This document shows positions 44,606 to 55,600 of a DNA stretch of 64,000 nucleotides, piece by piece. Position 1 is the stretch's first letter; the number at the start of each line of letters is the position of its first letter. The stretch is taken from NCBI RefSeq assembly GCF_041240605.1, contig NZ_CP162487.1:2549001-2613000 (forward strand). The letters are read 5' to 3'. Source of the stretch: Xanthomonas sp. DAR 80977. GTDB lineage: Bacteria > Pseudomonadota > Gammaproteobacteria > Xanthomonadales > Xanthomonadaceae. The notes under the pieces are model-generated. The model saw only the letters and a program-made list of their open reading frames with translations. It had not been told where the DNA came from and made no database searches. A program made the position numbers and the translations under genes.

Positions 44606-45675
44606 AAGGGCCGTTGAGCTTCAGCAGCGACGACCTGCTGCAGGAAACCCTGGAGCTGCAGCGCAAGCTCATGGAAGGGCTGCGCGTGCTGCCCGGGCTG
44701 GACGAGGTGCAGTACGGCGTTACCGAGCGGCAGGAAGTGTGGCGCGACGGCAAGGTGGTGCTGTACCGCTTCGTCGGCAACCAGCCGCCCACCGCGAAGG
44801 TGCCGCTGCTGATCGTCTATGCGCTGGTCAACCGCCCGTACATGGTCGACCTGCAGGCCGACCGTTCGCTGGTGCAGGGCCTGCTGGCGCTGGGCGAGGA
44901 CGTGTATGTGCTGGACTGGGGCTATCCCGACCGTTCCGAGCGCTACCTGACCCTGGAAGACTATCTGCTGCGCTACATCGACGGCGCGGTCGATCACCTG
45001 CGCGGCGCGGCCGCGGCGCCGATCAACGTGCTCGGCATCTGCCAGGGCGGCACCTTCTCGCTGTGCTATGCGGCGCTGCAGCCGGCCAAGGTGCGCAACC
45101 TGGTGACGATGGTGACGCCGGTGGATTTCCATACCCCGGACAACATGCTGTCCAACTGGGCGCGACAGGTGGACGTGGACCTGTTCGTGGACACGCTGGG
45201 CAACGTGCCGGCCGACCTGATGAACGCCAGCTACCTGATGCTCAAGCCGTTCCGGCTGAACCTGCAGAAATACGTGGGGCTGCTGGACATCCTCGACGAT
45301 CCGCGTGCGCTGGAAGACTTCCTGCGCATGGAGAAATGGATCTTCGATTCGCCCGACCTGGCCGGCGAGACGTTCCGCGAATTCGTCAAGCAGTTCTACC
45401 AGGACAACGCGCTGGTGCACGGCCGCGCGCGCATCGGCGAACACGCCGTGGACCTGGCGCGGGTGAGCATGCCGGTGCTCAACATCTACGCCGAACAGGA
45501 CCACCTGGTGCCGCCGGACGCCTCGCGGGCGCTGCGCGGGCTGGTCGGCAGCGACGACTACGCCGAGCTCAGTTTCCGCGGCGGGCATATCGGCATCTAC
45601 GTGTCCGGCCGCGCGCAGCGCGAGGTGCCGGCGGCGCTGCACCGCTGGCTGGCCGAGCGCGATGGCGGGCAATGA
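44602..45675 (+). CDS. phaC: PhaC, class III poly(3-hydroxyalkanoate) synthase
   Basis: 357 residues, the short class III size. The lipase-like box has Cys in GICQGG (Cys147), followed by the catalytic Asp in YAEQDHLVPP and His in RGGHIGIY. LDWGYPDRSERYLTLEDYL is diagnostic. With PhaE it polymerises (R)-3-hydroxyacyl-CoA, probably hydroxybutyrate, on granules. Starts inside phaE (ATGA). Confidence 0.95.
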   Translation: MKGPLSFSSDDLLQETLELQRKLMEGLRVLPGLDEVQYGVTERQEVWRDGKVVLYRFVGNQPPTAKVPLLIVYALVNRPYMVDLQADRSLVQGLLALGEDVYVLDWGYPDRSERYLTLEDYLLRYIDGAVDHLRGAAAAPINVLGICQGGTFSLCYAALQPAKVRNLVTMVTPVDFHTPDNMLSNWARQVDVDLFVDTLGNVPADLMNASYLMLKPFRLNLQKYVGLLDILDDPRALEDFLRMEKWIFDSPDLAGETFREFVKQFYQDNALVHGRARIGEHAVDLARVSMPVLNIYAEQDHLVPPDASRALRGLVGSDDYAELSFRGGHIGIYVSGRAQREVPAALHRWLAERDGGQ

Positions 45676-46102
45676 GCGCCTGATGCAGCGTGCGCTGCCA
45701 TCCTCGCGCCGGCTCGGCGTGCGGCTGATCGCGTCGGGCCTGGCCTGTGCCTGCGCGATGGCCGCCGTCGCCGCGCCGCCGCCGGCCGCCGAGCGCGAGA
45801 TCCAGGCGCTGCTGGCGGCGCTGCAGGCCTCGCCGTGCCGGTTCCAGCGCAACGGCAGCTGGTATCCGGCGGCCGAGGCCAAGGCGCATCTGCAGCGCAA
45901 GTACGACTACCTGCGCAAGCGCGACCTGGCCGCCAGCGCCGAGCAGTTCATCGAGCGCGGCGCCAGCCGCAGCAGCACCAGCGGCCAGGCCTACCGGGTG
46001 GCCTGCCCGGGCCAGCCGGAGCAGGACGCGGCGGCCTGGTTCGCGCAGCAACTGGCCGCGCTGCGCCGTCACGCCGCGTCCGCGGCGCCGCGCCCAGACT
46101 GA
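45662..46102 (+). CDS. DUF5329-like exported protein
   Basis: 146 residues if started at 45662, inside the phaC end; an internal ATG at 45683 gives 139 residues and a cleaner signal peptide (GVRLIASGLACACAMAAVAA). The mature part, EIQALLAALQASPCRFQRNG and ASAEQFIERGASRSS, has two conserved cysteines (CRF and VACPG) likely to form a disulphide. Family function is unknown. The tight position after phaC implies co-transcription. Confidence 0.7.
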   Translation: MAGNERLMQRALPSSRRLGVRLIASGLACACAMAAVAAPPPAAEREIQALLAALQASPCRFQRNGSWYPAAEAKAHLQRKYDYLRKRDLAASAEQFIERGASRSSTSGQAYRVACPGQPEQDAAAWFAQQLAALRRHAASAAPRPD

Positions 46103-46130
46103 GCGCGCCTTCGCCGCAGGAGCCGCCGCC

Positions 46131-46334
46131 ATGTCCCAGCCCACCCGCACATTGTCGCGCTCGCTCAACGACCGCATGATCGCCGGCGTGATCGGCGGCA
46201 TCGCGCACCGCTTCGGCTGGAGCGCGACGCTGCTGCGCGTGGTGTACGTGGTCGGCTCGATCGCCTCGGCCGCGTTCCCCGGCATGCTGGTCTACCTGAT
46301 CCTGTGGCTGCTGATTCCCAACGAAGCCGATTGA
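46131..46334 (+). CDS. PspC-domain small membrane protein
   Basis: 67 residues: SRSLNDRMIAGVIGGIAHRF (the PspC cytosolic lead-in) and one hydrophobic helix LLRVVYVVGSIASAAFPGML running into a second, ending LLIPNE. It matches the PspC domain of phage-shock proteins, here as a stand-alone form. AGGAG lies 11 bases before the ATG. Its stop overlaps the TTG that may start the next gene. Confidence 0.85.
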   Translation: MSQPTRTLSRSLNDRMIAGVIGGIAHRFGWSATLLRVVYVVGSIASAAFPGMLVYLILWLLIPNEAD

Positions 46335-46786
46335 CGCGGCCGGCGCTGGCCGCGCTGCGTGTGTCCGGTTTCGCGCTCGGCGCGCTGTGGACCTCGCCCA
46401 ATACGCTGCTCGGCCTGATCGCCGGAGTCGCCGCCATGCCGTTCGGCGCGCGCGCGCGGATCAGCCGGCGCGAGCTGGCGCTGGTGTTCGACCGCTTCCC
46501 CTGGGGGCCGCGCGGGGCGTTGACGCTCGGCAACGTGATCCTGGTCAGCGCCGACGACCTGGACGTGGCCTGCGCCACCTACGAACATGCCGCCGGCCGC
46601 TGCCGGCATCCGAACGTGCGCCTGGGCGACCACGAGCGCGCCCACGTGCTGCAATACCTGCTGCTCGGCCCGGTGTTCCTGCCGGTGTACTTCGCCTGCG
46701 GCGGGGTCGGCGTGCGCAACCCGTTCGAGCGTGCCGCCGACCGCTACGCCTTGCACGGCCACGGCTGGTGGCCGGGACGGCGCTGA
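46331..46786 (+). CDS. conserved membrane-associated hypothetical protein
   Basis: About 151 residues from TTG 46331, which overlaps the pspC-like stop as TTGA; ATG 46304 would overlap it by 31 bp. It has one or two hydrophobic segments (TLLGLIAGVAAMPFGARARI; the end VFLPVYFACGGVG). A conserved-looking DHERAHVLQYLLLGP contains an HExxH pattern, which in a membrane protein may be a zinc site, though catalysis is not shown. I do not recognise a named family. Confidence 0.55.
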   Translation: MTRPALAALRVSGFALGALWTSPNTLLGLIAGVAAMPFGARARISRRELALVFDRFPWGPRGALTLGNVILVSADDLDVACATYEHAAGRCRHPNVRLGDHERAHVLQYLLLGPVFLPVYFACGGVGVRNPFERAADRYALHGHGWWPGRR

Positions 46787-46789
46787 CGC

Positions 46790-48001
46790 TCAGTCCAGCC
46801 GGGCGAAACCGAACAGGTGCTTGAGCGGATGCGCGCGGCGTTCGATCTGCGCGCGCAACAGGCCTGCGCCCAGCATGCTGTAGGTGATGCCGTTGCCGCC
46901 ATAGGCCATCGCGAACTGCATGCGCGGCCCGTGCTGCGGGTGCGGGCCGAAGAACGGCAGGCCGTCGTCGGTCTCGGCGAAGGTGCCGCCCCAGGCGAAG
47001 GTCGGCTGCAGTTCCAGGCCCGGCAGCGCCTTGGCGATCTTGCGGCACAGCGTGCGCGCCTTGCTGTCCACGCGCGCATCGCGGCGCGACGGAATGTCCA
47101 CGCTGTCGTCCTCGCCGCCGGCGACGATGCGTCCGTTGCCGGTGCTGCGCAGGTACAGATAGGGGCGCGCGCTTTCCCACACCATGGTGTCCTTCAGCGC
47201 GCCGAGCTGGGCGTCGTCCAGCGGATCGCTGACGAAGGCGTAGCTGCTGCGGTTCTTGGCCACGCGCCGGTCCAGCCAGTCCTGGCTGGCATAGCCGGCG
47301 GCCATCACCACGTGACCGGCGCGCACCTGCACGCCCTGCTCGGTGCGCAGCGTGGCGCCGCGGCCGTTGACCGCGATGTGCGCGATGCGGGTGCGGTCGT
47401 AGACGCCGGCGCCGCGCCTGTGCGCGCGCCCGAGCAGGCGATAGGTCAGGCGATAGGGATCGACCCGCGCGGCCTGGTGGCTGAGGATCGCGCCATGCGC
47501 CTGCACCCCGTAGCCGGCACGCAGCGCCTGCGCATCCAGCCATTCCACGTCCAGCCCGTGGCGCGCGCGCAATTGCAGTTCCTGCTGCAGCACGCGCACA
47601 TGGCGACGGCGGCTGGCGTAGTACAGGCTGTCGTTCCAGCCGAAGTCGACGTCGCGCAGCGGCCGCACCAGCGCACGCAGCTGTTCCAGCGCCTGCGCGC
47701 AGGAACGGTAGGCGAGGGCGGCGCTGTCTTCGCCGTAGCGCTTGGCCAGGTCGAGCATGTGCGTGTCGATCTCGTACTGCAGCAGCGCGGTGCTGGCCGC
47801 GGTGCTGCCCCAGCCGATGTCGCGTTGTTCCAGCACCGCGACGTCGTGGCCATGCGCGACCAGTTCGTCGGCGATCAAGGCGGCGGTGATGCCGCCGCCG
47901 ACGATCGCCACGTCGCAGCGCAGGTCGCCGCGCAGTTGCGGGAAGCTGTGCATCAGGCCGTTGCGCACCGACCAGAAAGGGTAGCCGCTCTTGAGATCCA
48001 T
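46790..48001 (-). CDS. FAD-dependent oxidoreductase (DAO/GlpO fold)
   Basis: 403 residues. N-terminal FAD-binding motif VAIVGGGITAALIADEL, then VLEQRDIGWGSTAASTALLQ, the GSTxxS variant of DadA-like enzymes. Mid GHVVMAAGYASQDWL and C-terminal FAWGGTFAETDDGLPFFG and YGGNGITYSMLGAGLL are typical of amino-acid/amine oxidases. Substrate not deducible. It overlaps nothing and converges with the preceding operon. Confidence 0.85.
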   Translation of the reverse strand: MDLKSGYPFWSVRNGLMHSFPQLRGDLRCDVAIVGGGITAALIADELVAHGHDVAVLEQRDIGWGSTAASTALLQYEIDTHMLDLAKRYGEDSAALAYRSCAQALEQLRALVRPLRDVDFGWNDSLYYASRRRHVRVLQQELQLRARHGLDVEWLDAQALRAGYGVQAHGAILSHQAARVDPYRLTYRLLGRAHRRGAGVYDRTRIAHIAVNGRGATLRTEQGVQVRAGHVVMAAGYASQDWLDRRVAKNRSSYAFVSDPLDDAQLGALKDTMVWESARPYLYLRSTGNGRIVAGGEDDSVDIPSRRDARVDSKARTLCRKIAKALPGLELQPTFAWGGTFAETDDGLPFFGPHPQHGPRMQFAMAYGGNGITYSMLGAGLLRAQIERRAHPLKHLFGFARLD

Positions 48002-48178
48002 GCGTGTTCGCAGCGATGAGGAGTGCGCGACTAATGCCTAATTTCGGTTAAGCCGGCGTGAGTTCGAAGTAAGTCATTTGCGGGCAAACAGCCGCGATTA
48101 ACCTGCGTGGAGAGATCCCTCACGACGCGCTGTGTAGGCTGCGCGCCAGTTCCACGAATTCCCAGCAGAGGAAGCGTC

Positions 48179-48394
48179 ATGTCGGTCGTTCTGTACATCG
48201 GTGGCAGCAAGGATGGCGAGAAGGGCGTGATGCCCTATGGCTTCAGCAAGTCGATGAAGCAGACCGACACCGGGCCGGAAATCTACGTCGAGCGCGTGCT
48301 TGCGCTGAGCGATCGGCGGGTCCGGATCATGGCGCTGGAATCGCTGCAGGAGGAGATCGTGGTGGAACGGCTGCACAGGTACTATTCGCGTTGA
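48179..48394 (+). CDS. hypothetical protein, 71 aa
   Basis: AGAGGAAG lies 5 bases before the ATG. A soluble, mixed alpha/beta small protein (VVLYIGGSKDGEKGVMPYGF, then RVLALSDRRVRIMALESLQE). No family recognised. It sits alone between the oxidoreductase and the LOV kinase. Confidence 0.6.
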   Translation: MSVVLYIGGSKDGEKGVMPYGFSKSMKQTDTGPEIYVERVLALSDRRVRIMALESLQEEIVVERLHRYYSR

Positions 48395-48469
48395 CGCCGG
48401 CATGCGAACCCCGGTGTGGTCGCCCGCCTAGCCGGGCCAGCAGCGGTTCGCATCGATCTGCCTTCGCCC

Positions 48470-50098
48470 ATGCCCGCACCCGATTCCCGTAACCTGCCGC
48501 GCGTCACCGTCCACGAAAGCACCACCGCCGATCTGTCCGACCACCGCAGCGACATCTTCTTCGCCGCCGTGGAAACCACGCGCATGCCGATGATCGTCAC
48601 CGATCCGCGGCAGGCGGACAATCCGATCGTGTTCGTCAACCGCGCGTTCCTGGAGATGACCGGCTACAGCAGCGAAGAACTGCTCGGCAACAACTGCCGC
48701 TTCCTGCAGGGACCCGACACCGATCGCGATACCGTGGACAGCGTGCGCGAGGCGATCGCCGCGCGCAACGACGTGGCCGTGGAGATCCTCAATTACCGCA
48801 AGGATGGCTCCAGTTTCTGGAACGCGCTGTTCATCTCGCCGGTCTACAACGAGCACGGCGAGCTGGTCTATTACTTCGGCTCGCAACTGGACGTCAGCCG
48901 CCGCCGCGACACCGAGGACGCGTTGCGCCAGGCGCAGAAGATGGAGGCGCTGGGCCAGCTGACCGGCGGCATCGCGCACGACTTCAACAACCTGCTGCAG
49001 GTCATGTCCGGCTATCTGGAATTGATCGAGCACGGCCTGGAGCGCGAGTCGCCGGACCCGTCGCGGCTGCGCAAGAGCGTGGAGCGCGCGCGCGACGCCG
49101 CCGGCCAGGCGGCGCGGCTGACCCAGCAGTTGCTGGCGTTCGCGCGCAAGCAGAAGCTGGAAGGGCGCGTGCTCAACCTCAACGCGCTGGTCGCCGGCAT
49201 GAGCGACGTGGCCGAGCGCACGCTGGGCGACGGCATCGCGTTCTCGCTGGACCTGGCGGCCGACCTGCACAACTGCCGGATCGATCCGACCCAGGCTGAG
49301 GTGGCGCTGCTGAACATCCTGATCAATGCACGCGATGCGATGGCCGAGCAGTCCGCGCCGCGCCTGGTGATCCAGACCCGCAACGTCTCGATCCGCGCCG
49401 ACGAGCCCACCACCTACGACAACCTGCTGCCCGGCCACTACGTCTGCGTGTCGGTCACCGACAACGGCAGCGGCATGCCGCCGGAGGTGCTGGCACGGGT
49501 GCTGGATCCGTTCTTCACCACCAAGGAGGAGGGCAAGGGCACCGGCCTGGGCCTGTCGATGGTGTACGGCTTCGCCAAGCAGTCCGGCGGCGCGGTGCGG
49601 CTGTATTCGGAAGAGGGCCACGGCACCACGGTGCGGCTGTACTTCCCGATCGACGACAACGTCGAGAACATGTCGCCGCGCGATTCGCGCTCGCGCCGCG
49701 TGTTCGACCGGCAGGGCGACGAGACGATCCTGATCGTGGAGGACCGGCCGGACATCGCCGAACTGGCGCGGCTGTTCCTGGACGACCAGGGTTACGTCAC
49801 CCACGTGGCGCACAATGCGCGCGAGGCGTTGCAGCTGCTCGACGACGGCCTGCACGTGGACCTGCTGTATTCGGACCTGATCATGCCCGGCGGACTCAAC
49901 GGGGTGATGCTGGCGCGCGAGGCGCGGCGGCGCCGGCCCAAGCTCAAGGTGCTGCTGACCACCGGCTACGCCGAGTCCTCGCTCGAGCGCACCGACGCCG
50001 GCGGCACCGAGTTCGACGTGTTGTCCAAGCCGTACAACCGCCAGGAGCTGACCCGCAAGGTACGCATGGTGCTGGACGGCCCCACCGGGGTGAGCTGA
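48470..50098 (+). CDS. LOV-domain blue-light hybrid histidine kinase
   Basis: 542 residues. LOV domain (~25-135) with the photoactive Cys76 in [14 protein letters not shown], plus [19 protein letters not shown], so it should form an FMN-cysteinyl adduct in blue light. Then HisKA with His170 in [11 protein letters not shown], HATPase ([34 protein letters not shown]), and a C-terminal receiver with Asp469 in [11 protein letters not shown]. This matches the xanthomonad LOV photoreceptor kinases that control motility, attachment and virulence. Cytosolic; no membrane segment. Confidence 0.92.
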   Translation: MPAPDSRNLPRVTVHESTTADLSDHRSDIFFAAVETTRMPMIVTDPRQADNPIVFVNRAFLEMTGYSSEELLGNNCRFLQGPDTDRDTVDSVREAIAARNDVAVEILNYRKDGSSFWNALFISPVYNEHGELVYYFGSQLDVSRRRDTEDALRQAQKMEALGQLTGGIAHDFNNLLQVMSGYLELIEHGLERESPDPSRLRKSVERARDAAGQAARLTQQLLAFARKQKLEGRVLNLNALVAGMSDVAERTLGDGIAFSLDLAADLHNCRIDPTQAEVALLNILINARDAMAEQSAPRLVIQTRNVSIRADEPTTYDNLLPGHYVCVSVTDNGSGMPPEVLARVLDPFFTTKEEGKGTGLGLSMVYGFAKQSGGAVRLYSEEGHGTTVRLYFPIDDNVENMSPRDSRSRRVFDRQGDETILIVEDRPDIAELARLFLDDQGYVTHVAHNAREALQLLDDGLHVDLLYSDLIMPGGLNGVMLAREARRRRPKLKVLLTTGYAESSLERTDAGGTEFDVLSKPYNRQELTRKVRMVLDGPTGVS

Positions 50099-50225
50099 TC
50101 CCGACCACCCGGCCTGCGGCGTGCGCCGATGCCGACAGGTCGGCGCGCCCCTGTCAACGGGTTCCCCGATGGCGCGGGCGCTGCGAAAATGGCGGTTTTC
50201 CGCAAGGCGGCTCCGGCCGGACGCA

Positions 50226-52604
50226 ATGCACGACACTCAGCTCGCCCAGCAGATCGCCAATACCATCGCCGCCGAGATCGGCGCGCAGCCGGCACAGGCC
50301 CGCGCCGCCATCGCCTTGCTCGACGAAGGCGCCAGCGTCCCGTTCATCGCGCGCTACCGCAAGGAAGTCACCGGCGGCCTCGACGACACCCAGCTGCGCA
50401 ACCTGGAAACCCGCCTGACCTATTTGCGCGAGCTGGAAGACCGCCGCGCCGCGGTGCTGGCCAGCATCGACGAACAGGGCAAGCTCAGCGCCGAACTGCG
50501 CGCGGAGATCGTCGCCGCCGATACCAAGTCGCGGCTGGAAGACCTGTACCTGCCGTACAAGCCCAAGCGCCGCACGCGTGCGCAGATCGCGCGCGAAGCC
50601 GGCCTGGAGCCGCTGGCCGATGGCCTGCTGGCCGATCCGTCGCTGACACCGGACAGTTTCGCCGCCGGCTTCGTCGATGCCGACATGGGCGTGGCCGACG
50701 TCAAGGCGGCGCTGGAAGGCGCGCGCGCGATCCTGATGGAGCGCTGGGGCGAAGACGCGGCGCTGGTCGGCGAACTGCGCGGCTGGCTCGGCGACGTCGG
50801 CGTGATCCGTGCGCGCGTGGCCGAAGGCAAGGAGCAGGAGGGCGCCAAGTACCGCGACTACTTCGACCATGCCGAGGCGCTGGCCAAGATTCCCTCGCAC
50901 CGCTTGCTGGCGCTGTTCCGCGCGCGCCGCGAAGAGATCGTGTACCTGGAGCTGGACCCGGGCAGCGATGCCGAGGCCGGCCACCAGTACGCCGAGGGCC
51001 GCGTCGCGCTGCGCGCCGGCATCGCCAACCAGGGCCGTCCCGGCGATCGCTGGCTGCTCGACGCATGCCGCCTGACCTGGCGCGCCAAGCTGCACATGCA
51101 CCTGCTGCTGGACCTGTTCAACCAGGCGCGCGAGAAGGCCGAAGCCGAGGCGATCGCGGTGTTCGGCGACAACCTGCAGGACCTGATGCTGGCCGCGCCG
51201 GCCGGCGCGCGGGTGACTCTGGGCCTGGATCCGGGCATCCGCACCGGTTGCAAGATCGCGGTGGTCGACGCCACCGGCAAGCTGCTCGCCACCGACACCA
51301 TCTATCCGCACGAGCCGCGCAGGCAGTGGGACCAGTCGCTGCACACGCTGCGGCAGCTGTGCACACAGCATGGCGTGGAACTGATCGCGATCGGCAACGG
51401 CACCGCCAGCCGCGAGACCGACAAGCTGGCCGCCGACCTGATCAAGCAGAACCCGCAGCTGAAGCTGGAGAAGATCGTGGTCAGCGAGGCCGGCGCGTCG
51501 GTGTATTCGGCGTCCGAATTCGCGGCCAAGGAGTTCCCGCAGCTGGACGTGTCGCTGCGCGGCGCGGTGTCGATCGCGCGGCGCCTGCAGGACCCGCTGG
51601 CGGAGCTGGTCAAGATCGAGCCAAACGCGATCGGCGTGGGCCAGTACCAGCACGACGTGGACCAGTACCGGCTGGCGCGGGCGCTGGACGCGCGCGTGGA
51701 GGACTGCGTCAACGCGGTCGGCGTCCACGTCAACACCGCCTCGGCGGCATTGTTGTCGCGCGTGTCCGGGCTGTCGGCCAGCGTGGCCGAGAACATCGTG
51801 CGCCACCGCGACGACAACGGCCCGTTCAAGCGCCGCAAGGATTTGCTGAAGGTGCCGCGGCTGGGCGACAAGACCTTCGAGCAATGCGCTGGCTTCCTGC
51901 GCATCGCCGACGGCGACGAGCCGCTGGACGCTTCGTCGGTGCACCCGGAAGCGTATCCGGTGGTGGAGCGCATCGTCGGCGCCACCGGCAAGCCGATCAA
52001 GGCGCTGATCGGCGACGGCGGTTTCCTGCGCGCGCTCAAGCCGGACCAGTTCACCGACGAGAAGTTCGGCGTGCCGACCGTGCGCGACATCCTCAAGGAA
52101 CTGGAGAAGCCGGGCCGCGATCCGCGCCCGGAATTCAAGGCCGCGCGCTTCGCCGACGGGGTGGAGGACATCAAGGACCTCAAGCCGGGCATGGTGCTGG
52201 AAGGCGTGGTCAGCAATGTCGCCGCGTTCGGCGCCTTCGTCGACATCGGCGTGCACCAGGACGGGCTGGTGCACATCTCGGCCTTGTCCGACAGCTACGT
52301 CAAGGATCCGCGCGACGTGGTCAAGGCCGGCGACATCGTCAAGGTCAAGGTGCTGGAAGTGGACGTGGCGCGCAAGCGCATCGCGTTGACCCGGCGCCTG
52401 GACGACACGCCGGCACCGGCATCGGCACGCGCCGGCGAGCGCGATGGCGGCGCGCGTCCGGCGCCGGGCGCGCCGCGCCGCGAGCGCGATGCGCGTGGTG
52501 GCAATGGCGGCAACGGTGGCGGCAACGGCAAGCCGCGCACGCCGGCGGCGCCGCCGCTGAACAGCGCCCTGGCCGACGCGTTCGCCCGCGCCAAGCGCAA
52601 CTGA
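50226..52604 (+). CDS. tex: Tex, S1-domain RNA-binding transcription accessory protein
   Basis: 792 residues. Order: N-terminal helical Tex domain ([20 protein letters not shown]), YqgF-like domain ([18 protein letters not shown]), HhH region ([34 protein letters not shown]), then an S1 domain ([32 protein letters not shown]). A Gly/Arg-rich tail of ~60 residues follows. Tex binds RNA polymerase and nucleic acids and affects toxin and stress gene expression in several bacteria. ATG 50226 gives the standard N-terminus. Confidence 0.94.
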   Translation: MHDTQLAQQIANTIAAEIGAQPAQARAAIALLDEGASVPFIARYRKEVTGGLDDTQLRNLETRLTYLRELEDRRAAVLASIDEQGKLSAELRAEIVAADTKSRLEDLYLPYKPKRRTRAQIAREAGLEPLADGLLADPSLTPDSFAAGFVDADMGVADVKAALEGARAILMERWGEDAALVGELRGWLGDVGVIRARVAEGKEQEGAKYRDYFDHAEALAKIPSHRLLALFRARREEIVYLELDPGSDAEAGHQYAEGRVALRAGIANQGRPGDRWLLDACRLTWRAKLHMHLLLDLFNQAREKAEAEAIAVFGDNLQDLMLAAPAGARVTLGLDPGIRTGCKIAVVDATGKLLATDTIYPHEPRRQWDQSLHTLRQLCTQHGVELIAIGNGTASRETDKLAADLIKQNPQLKLEKIVVSEAGASVYSASEFAAKEFPQLDVSLRGAVSIARRLQDPLAELVKIEPNAIGVGQYQHDVDQYRLARALDARVEDCVNAVGVHVNTASAALLSRVSGLSASVAENIVRHRDDNGPFKRRKDLLKVPRLGDKTFEQCAGFLRIADGDEPLDASSVHPEAYPVVERIVGATGKPIKALIGDGGFLRALKPDQFTDEKFGVPTVRDILKELEKPGRDPRPEFKAARFADGVEDIKDLKPGMVLEGVVSNVAAFGAFVDIGVHQDGLVHISALSDSYVKDPRDVVKAGDIVKVKVLEVDVARKRIALTRRLDDTPAPASARAGERDGGARPAPGAPRRERDARGGNGGNGGGNGKPRTPAAPPLNSALADAFARAKRN

Positions 52605-52611
52605 GTCCTGG

Positions 52612-52639
52612 GCGTGCCGCCGGCCTGGCCGCGGCACGC
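52612..52639. terminator. hairpin between convergent tex and the hybrid kinase
   Basis: GCGTGCCGC (52612-52620) pairs perfectly with GCGGCACGC (52631-52639) around a 10-nt loop. There is no T-run, but its place between two convergent stops makes a bidirectional terminator likely. Confidence 0.45.
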
Positions 52640-52665
52640 ATCCCACCCCGCGGCGCGATGTCGGC

Positions 52666-55600
52666 TCAGGCCGGCTCGGCGGTGGCGTTTGGATCCGGTT
52701 CGGCGGCGACCTGCGGCTGGGTCAGCGAGGCGGCCAGTGCGATCAGCTTGGTCGGGTCCACCGGCTTGCCCAGATGCGCGTTGAAGCCGGCCTCCAGCGC
52801 CAGCGAGCGATCCTCGCCGCGCACGTATGCGGTCAGCGCGATCGCCGGAATGCGGCTGACCGCGCCGGCGCCGCGCGCGCGCACGCTGCGGATCAGGCTG
52901 TGCCCGTCGCGGCGCGGCATGCCCACGTCGCTGACCAGCAGGTCGTAAGGTCGCTCGCGCAGCAGCGACTCGGCATCGTCGGCGGAGACCGCGGCCTCGA
53001 CCACCGCGCCGGCTTCCTGCAGGAAGCGTTGGGTCACGCCGCGCGAGTCCATGTCGTCGTCGACGACCAGCACGCGCACCCCGTTCAGGCGGACCCCGCC
53101 ACGTTGCAGCGCGGCCGCGGCGATCGCCGCACCGTCGTTGCGCCGCGCCGGGCCCATGCCTTGCAGATCGTTGCGCGGCAGCAACAGGGTGAAGGTGGCG
53201 CCCAGGCCGATGCCGTCGCTGCTGACCGACAACTGCCCGTGGTGCATTTCCGCCAGTTGCTTGGCGATCGCCAGACCCAGGCCGAGTCCGCCGGCGCTGC
53301 GCGTGCTGCTGGCGTCGGCCTGGCGAAAACGGTCGAACACGTGCGGCAGGAATGCCGGATCGATGCCGACGCCGCTGTCGCTGACGCAGATGCGCAGATG
53401 GGTGCTGCTGCTGTCCAGGGTCACCGTGATCTTGCCCGCGCTGGGGGTGAACTTGATCGCATTGCCGATCAGGTTGGTCAGCACCTGGCGCAGGCGCACC
53501 GCGTCGCCGAGATAGGGCAGGGCGGGGCTGTCGTCGCACGGCTGCAGGACGATGTCGATGCCCTTGCCCTCGGCGCCGGGCCGCGCCGCATCGAGCGCTT
53601 CGCCGAGCAGCGCGCACAGATCCAGCTCGGTGGGGTCCAGGCGCACCTTGCCGGACAGGATCGCGCTCATGTCCAGCAGGTCGTCGATGATCTGCGCCTG
53701 CGCATGGGCGCTGCGCTCGATCACTTCCAGGCCCCTGGCCAGGTCCTTCTCGCGCACCGCATCGCCCTGCATCAGCCGCGACCAGCCCAGGATCGCGTTG
53801 AGCGGGGTGCGCAGCTCGTGGCTCAGCGTGGCCAGGAATTCGTCCTTCATGCGGCTGGCGCGCTCGGCCTCGCCGCGCGCGCTCTGCTCGGCGGCCAGCA
53901 GCTGCTGCAGGCGCTGGTCGGTTTCGCGGCGCTCGATGATGATGCCGGCCAGGTGCGAGGCCGAGCGCGCCAGGTCCTGCTCGTGCACGGTCGGGTAGTG
54001 CACGAACGGGTAGTACAGCGCGACCACCCCCAGCACCTGGCCGTCGCTGGCCAGGATCGGCGTGGAGCAGCAGGACACGATGTCCGCCTCGGCGGCCGCG
54101 ACCAGGTAGTCCTGCCAGTTCGGGTCCACCCGCACGTCGCTGCACAGCACCTGCCGGCGCAGGAACGCGGCGCGGCCGCAACAGCCGCTGCGCTCGCCGA
54201 TCGGCAGGCGGTGCACCACCTTGCGGAACGACGCGGGCATGCTCGGCGCGGCGCCTTCCAGCAGGCACTGGCGGTGTTCGTCGACCAGCATGATAGTGCA
54301 GCGCAGGCCCACGTCGCTCTGCGCCTCGATGCCGCGTGCGATCGATTCCAGCACCGCGCTCAACGGCTTGCCGGTGGTGATCATTTCCAGCGCCGCGCGT
54401 TCGGCGACGGTGGCGTTCTCGATGCGCTTGCGTTCGGCGATATCCAGCAGCGAGCCGATGAAGCCGAGGAACTGGCCCGACGCGCTGAAGCGCGGCGAGG
54501 CGGTGTCCACGCACCAGCGGTACTCGCCGTCGTGGCGGCGCAGTCGGTATTCGATGGCGAACGCGCGGCGGTCGGCGGCGGCGCGGGCCATCGTGCGCCC
54601 GACCGCGGCGGCGTCGTCGGGATGGATCTTCTCCATCCAGCCGGATCCCATCGCCTCCTGTTCGGTCTGCCCGGTGAACAGGTACCACTGGCGGCTGACG
54701 TATTCGCAATCGCCGTCGGCATTGCCCATCCAGATCAGCACCGGCGCGTTGTCGCACAGGTTGCGGAAGCGCAGTTCGCTTTCCTGCAGCCGCTGCTCGA
54801 CCACGCGGCGATCGTGGATGTCGGTATTGGTGCCGATCCAGCGCACGATCGCGCCGTCGCCATCGCGGATCGGCAGCGCGCGGCCCAGGTGCCAGCGATA
54901 GCTGCCGTCGTGGCGGCGCAGCGGGTACTCGATCTCGTAGGGTTCGCCGCTGCGCACGGCGTGCGGCCAGGCCTGCATCGCCCGCGCCAGGCCGTCCTCG
55001 GTATGCACCTTGCGCCAGCTGGCGTAGCCGGATTCGCCGGCCGGCAGGCCGGTGTATTCGTACCAGCGCCGGTTGAAGTAGTCGACCTCGCCGTCGGGCG
55101 TGGCGGTGAACACGATCTGCGGCATCGCATCGGCCAGCTCGCGCAGGCGCGCCTCGCTGCGCGCCAGGTCCGATTGCGCGCCGGCGCGCTCCATCGATTC
55201 CCAGCAGCGCGCCGCGACCAGCCGCACCAGTTCGATCTCCGCCGACGTCCACACCCGCGGCTGCAGCTGGTGCACGCCGACCACGGCGACCAGGCGGCCG
55301 GCCTTGTGCAACGGCGCGCTCAGCATCGCGCGCATGCCCAGACGCCGGTAGCCGGGGTCGTCGACATGCAGCGGCGGCGCATACGCCTCGGTGTCCTGCA
55401 CCACCCACGGCCGGTTCTCGCGCATGCATTCCAGCAGGTCGCTGCCGAACTCGCTGAAGCGCGCGCGCCCGGTCAGGTGCGCGGTGCCGTCGACATAGTC
55501 GGCGCGCACGTCGAAGGCGTCTTCGTCGGCATCGACGATCGCATACGCGCAGCGGTTCGCCTGCAGGTGCCGGCCGAGCAGTTCGGCGCCGGTCTCGCAG

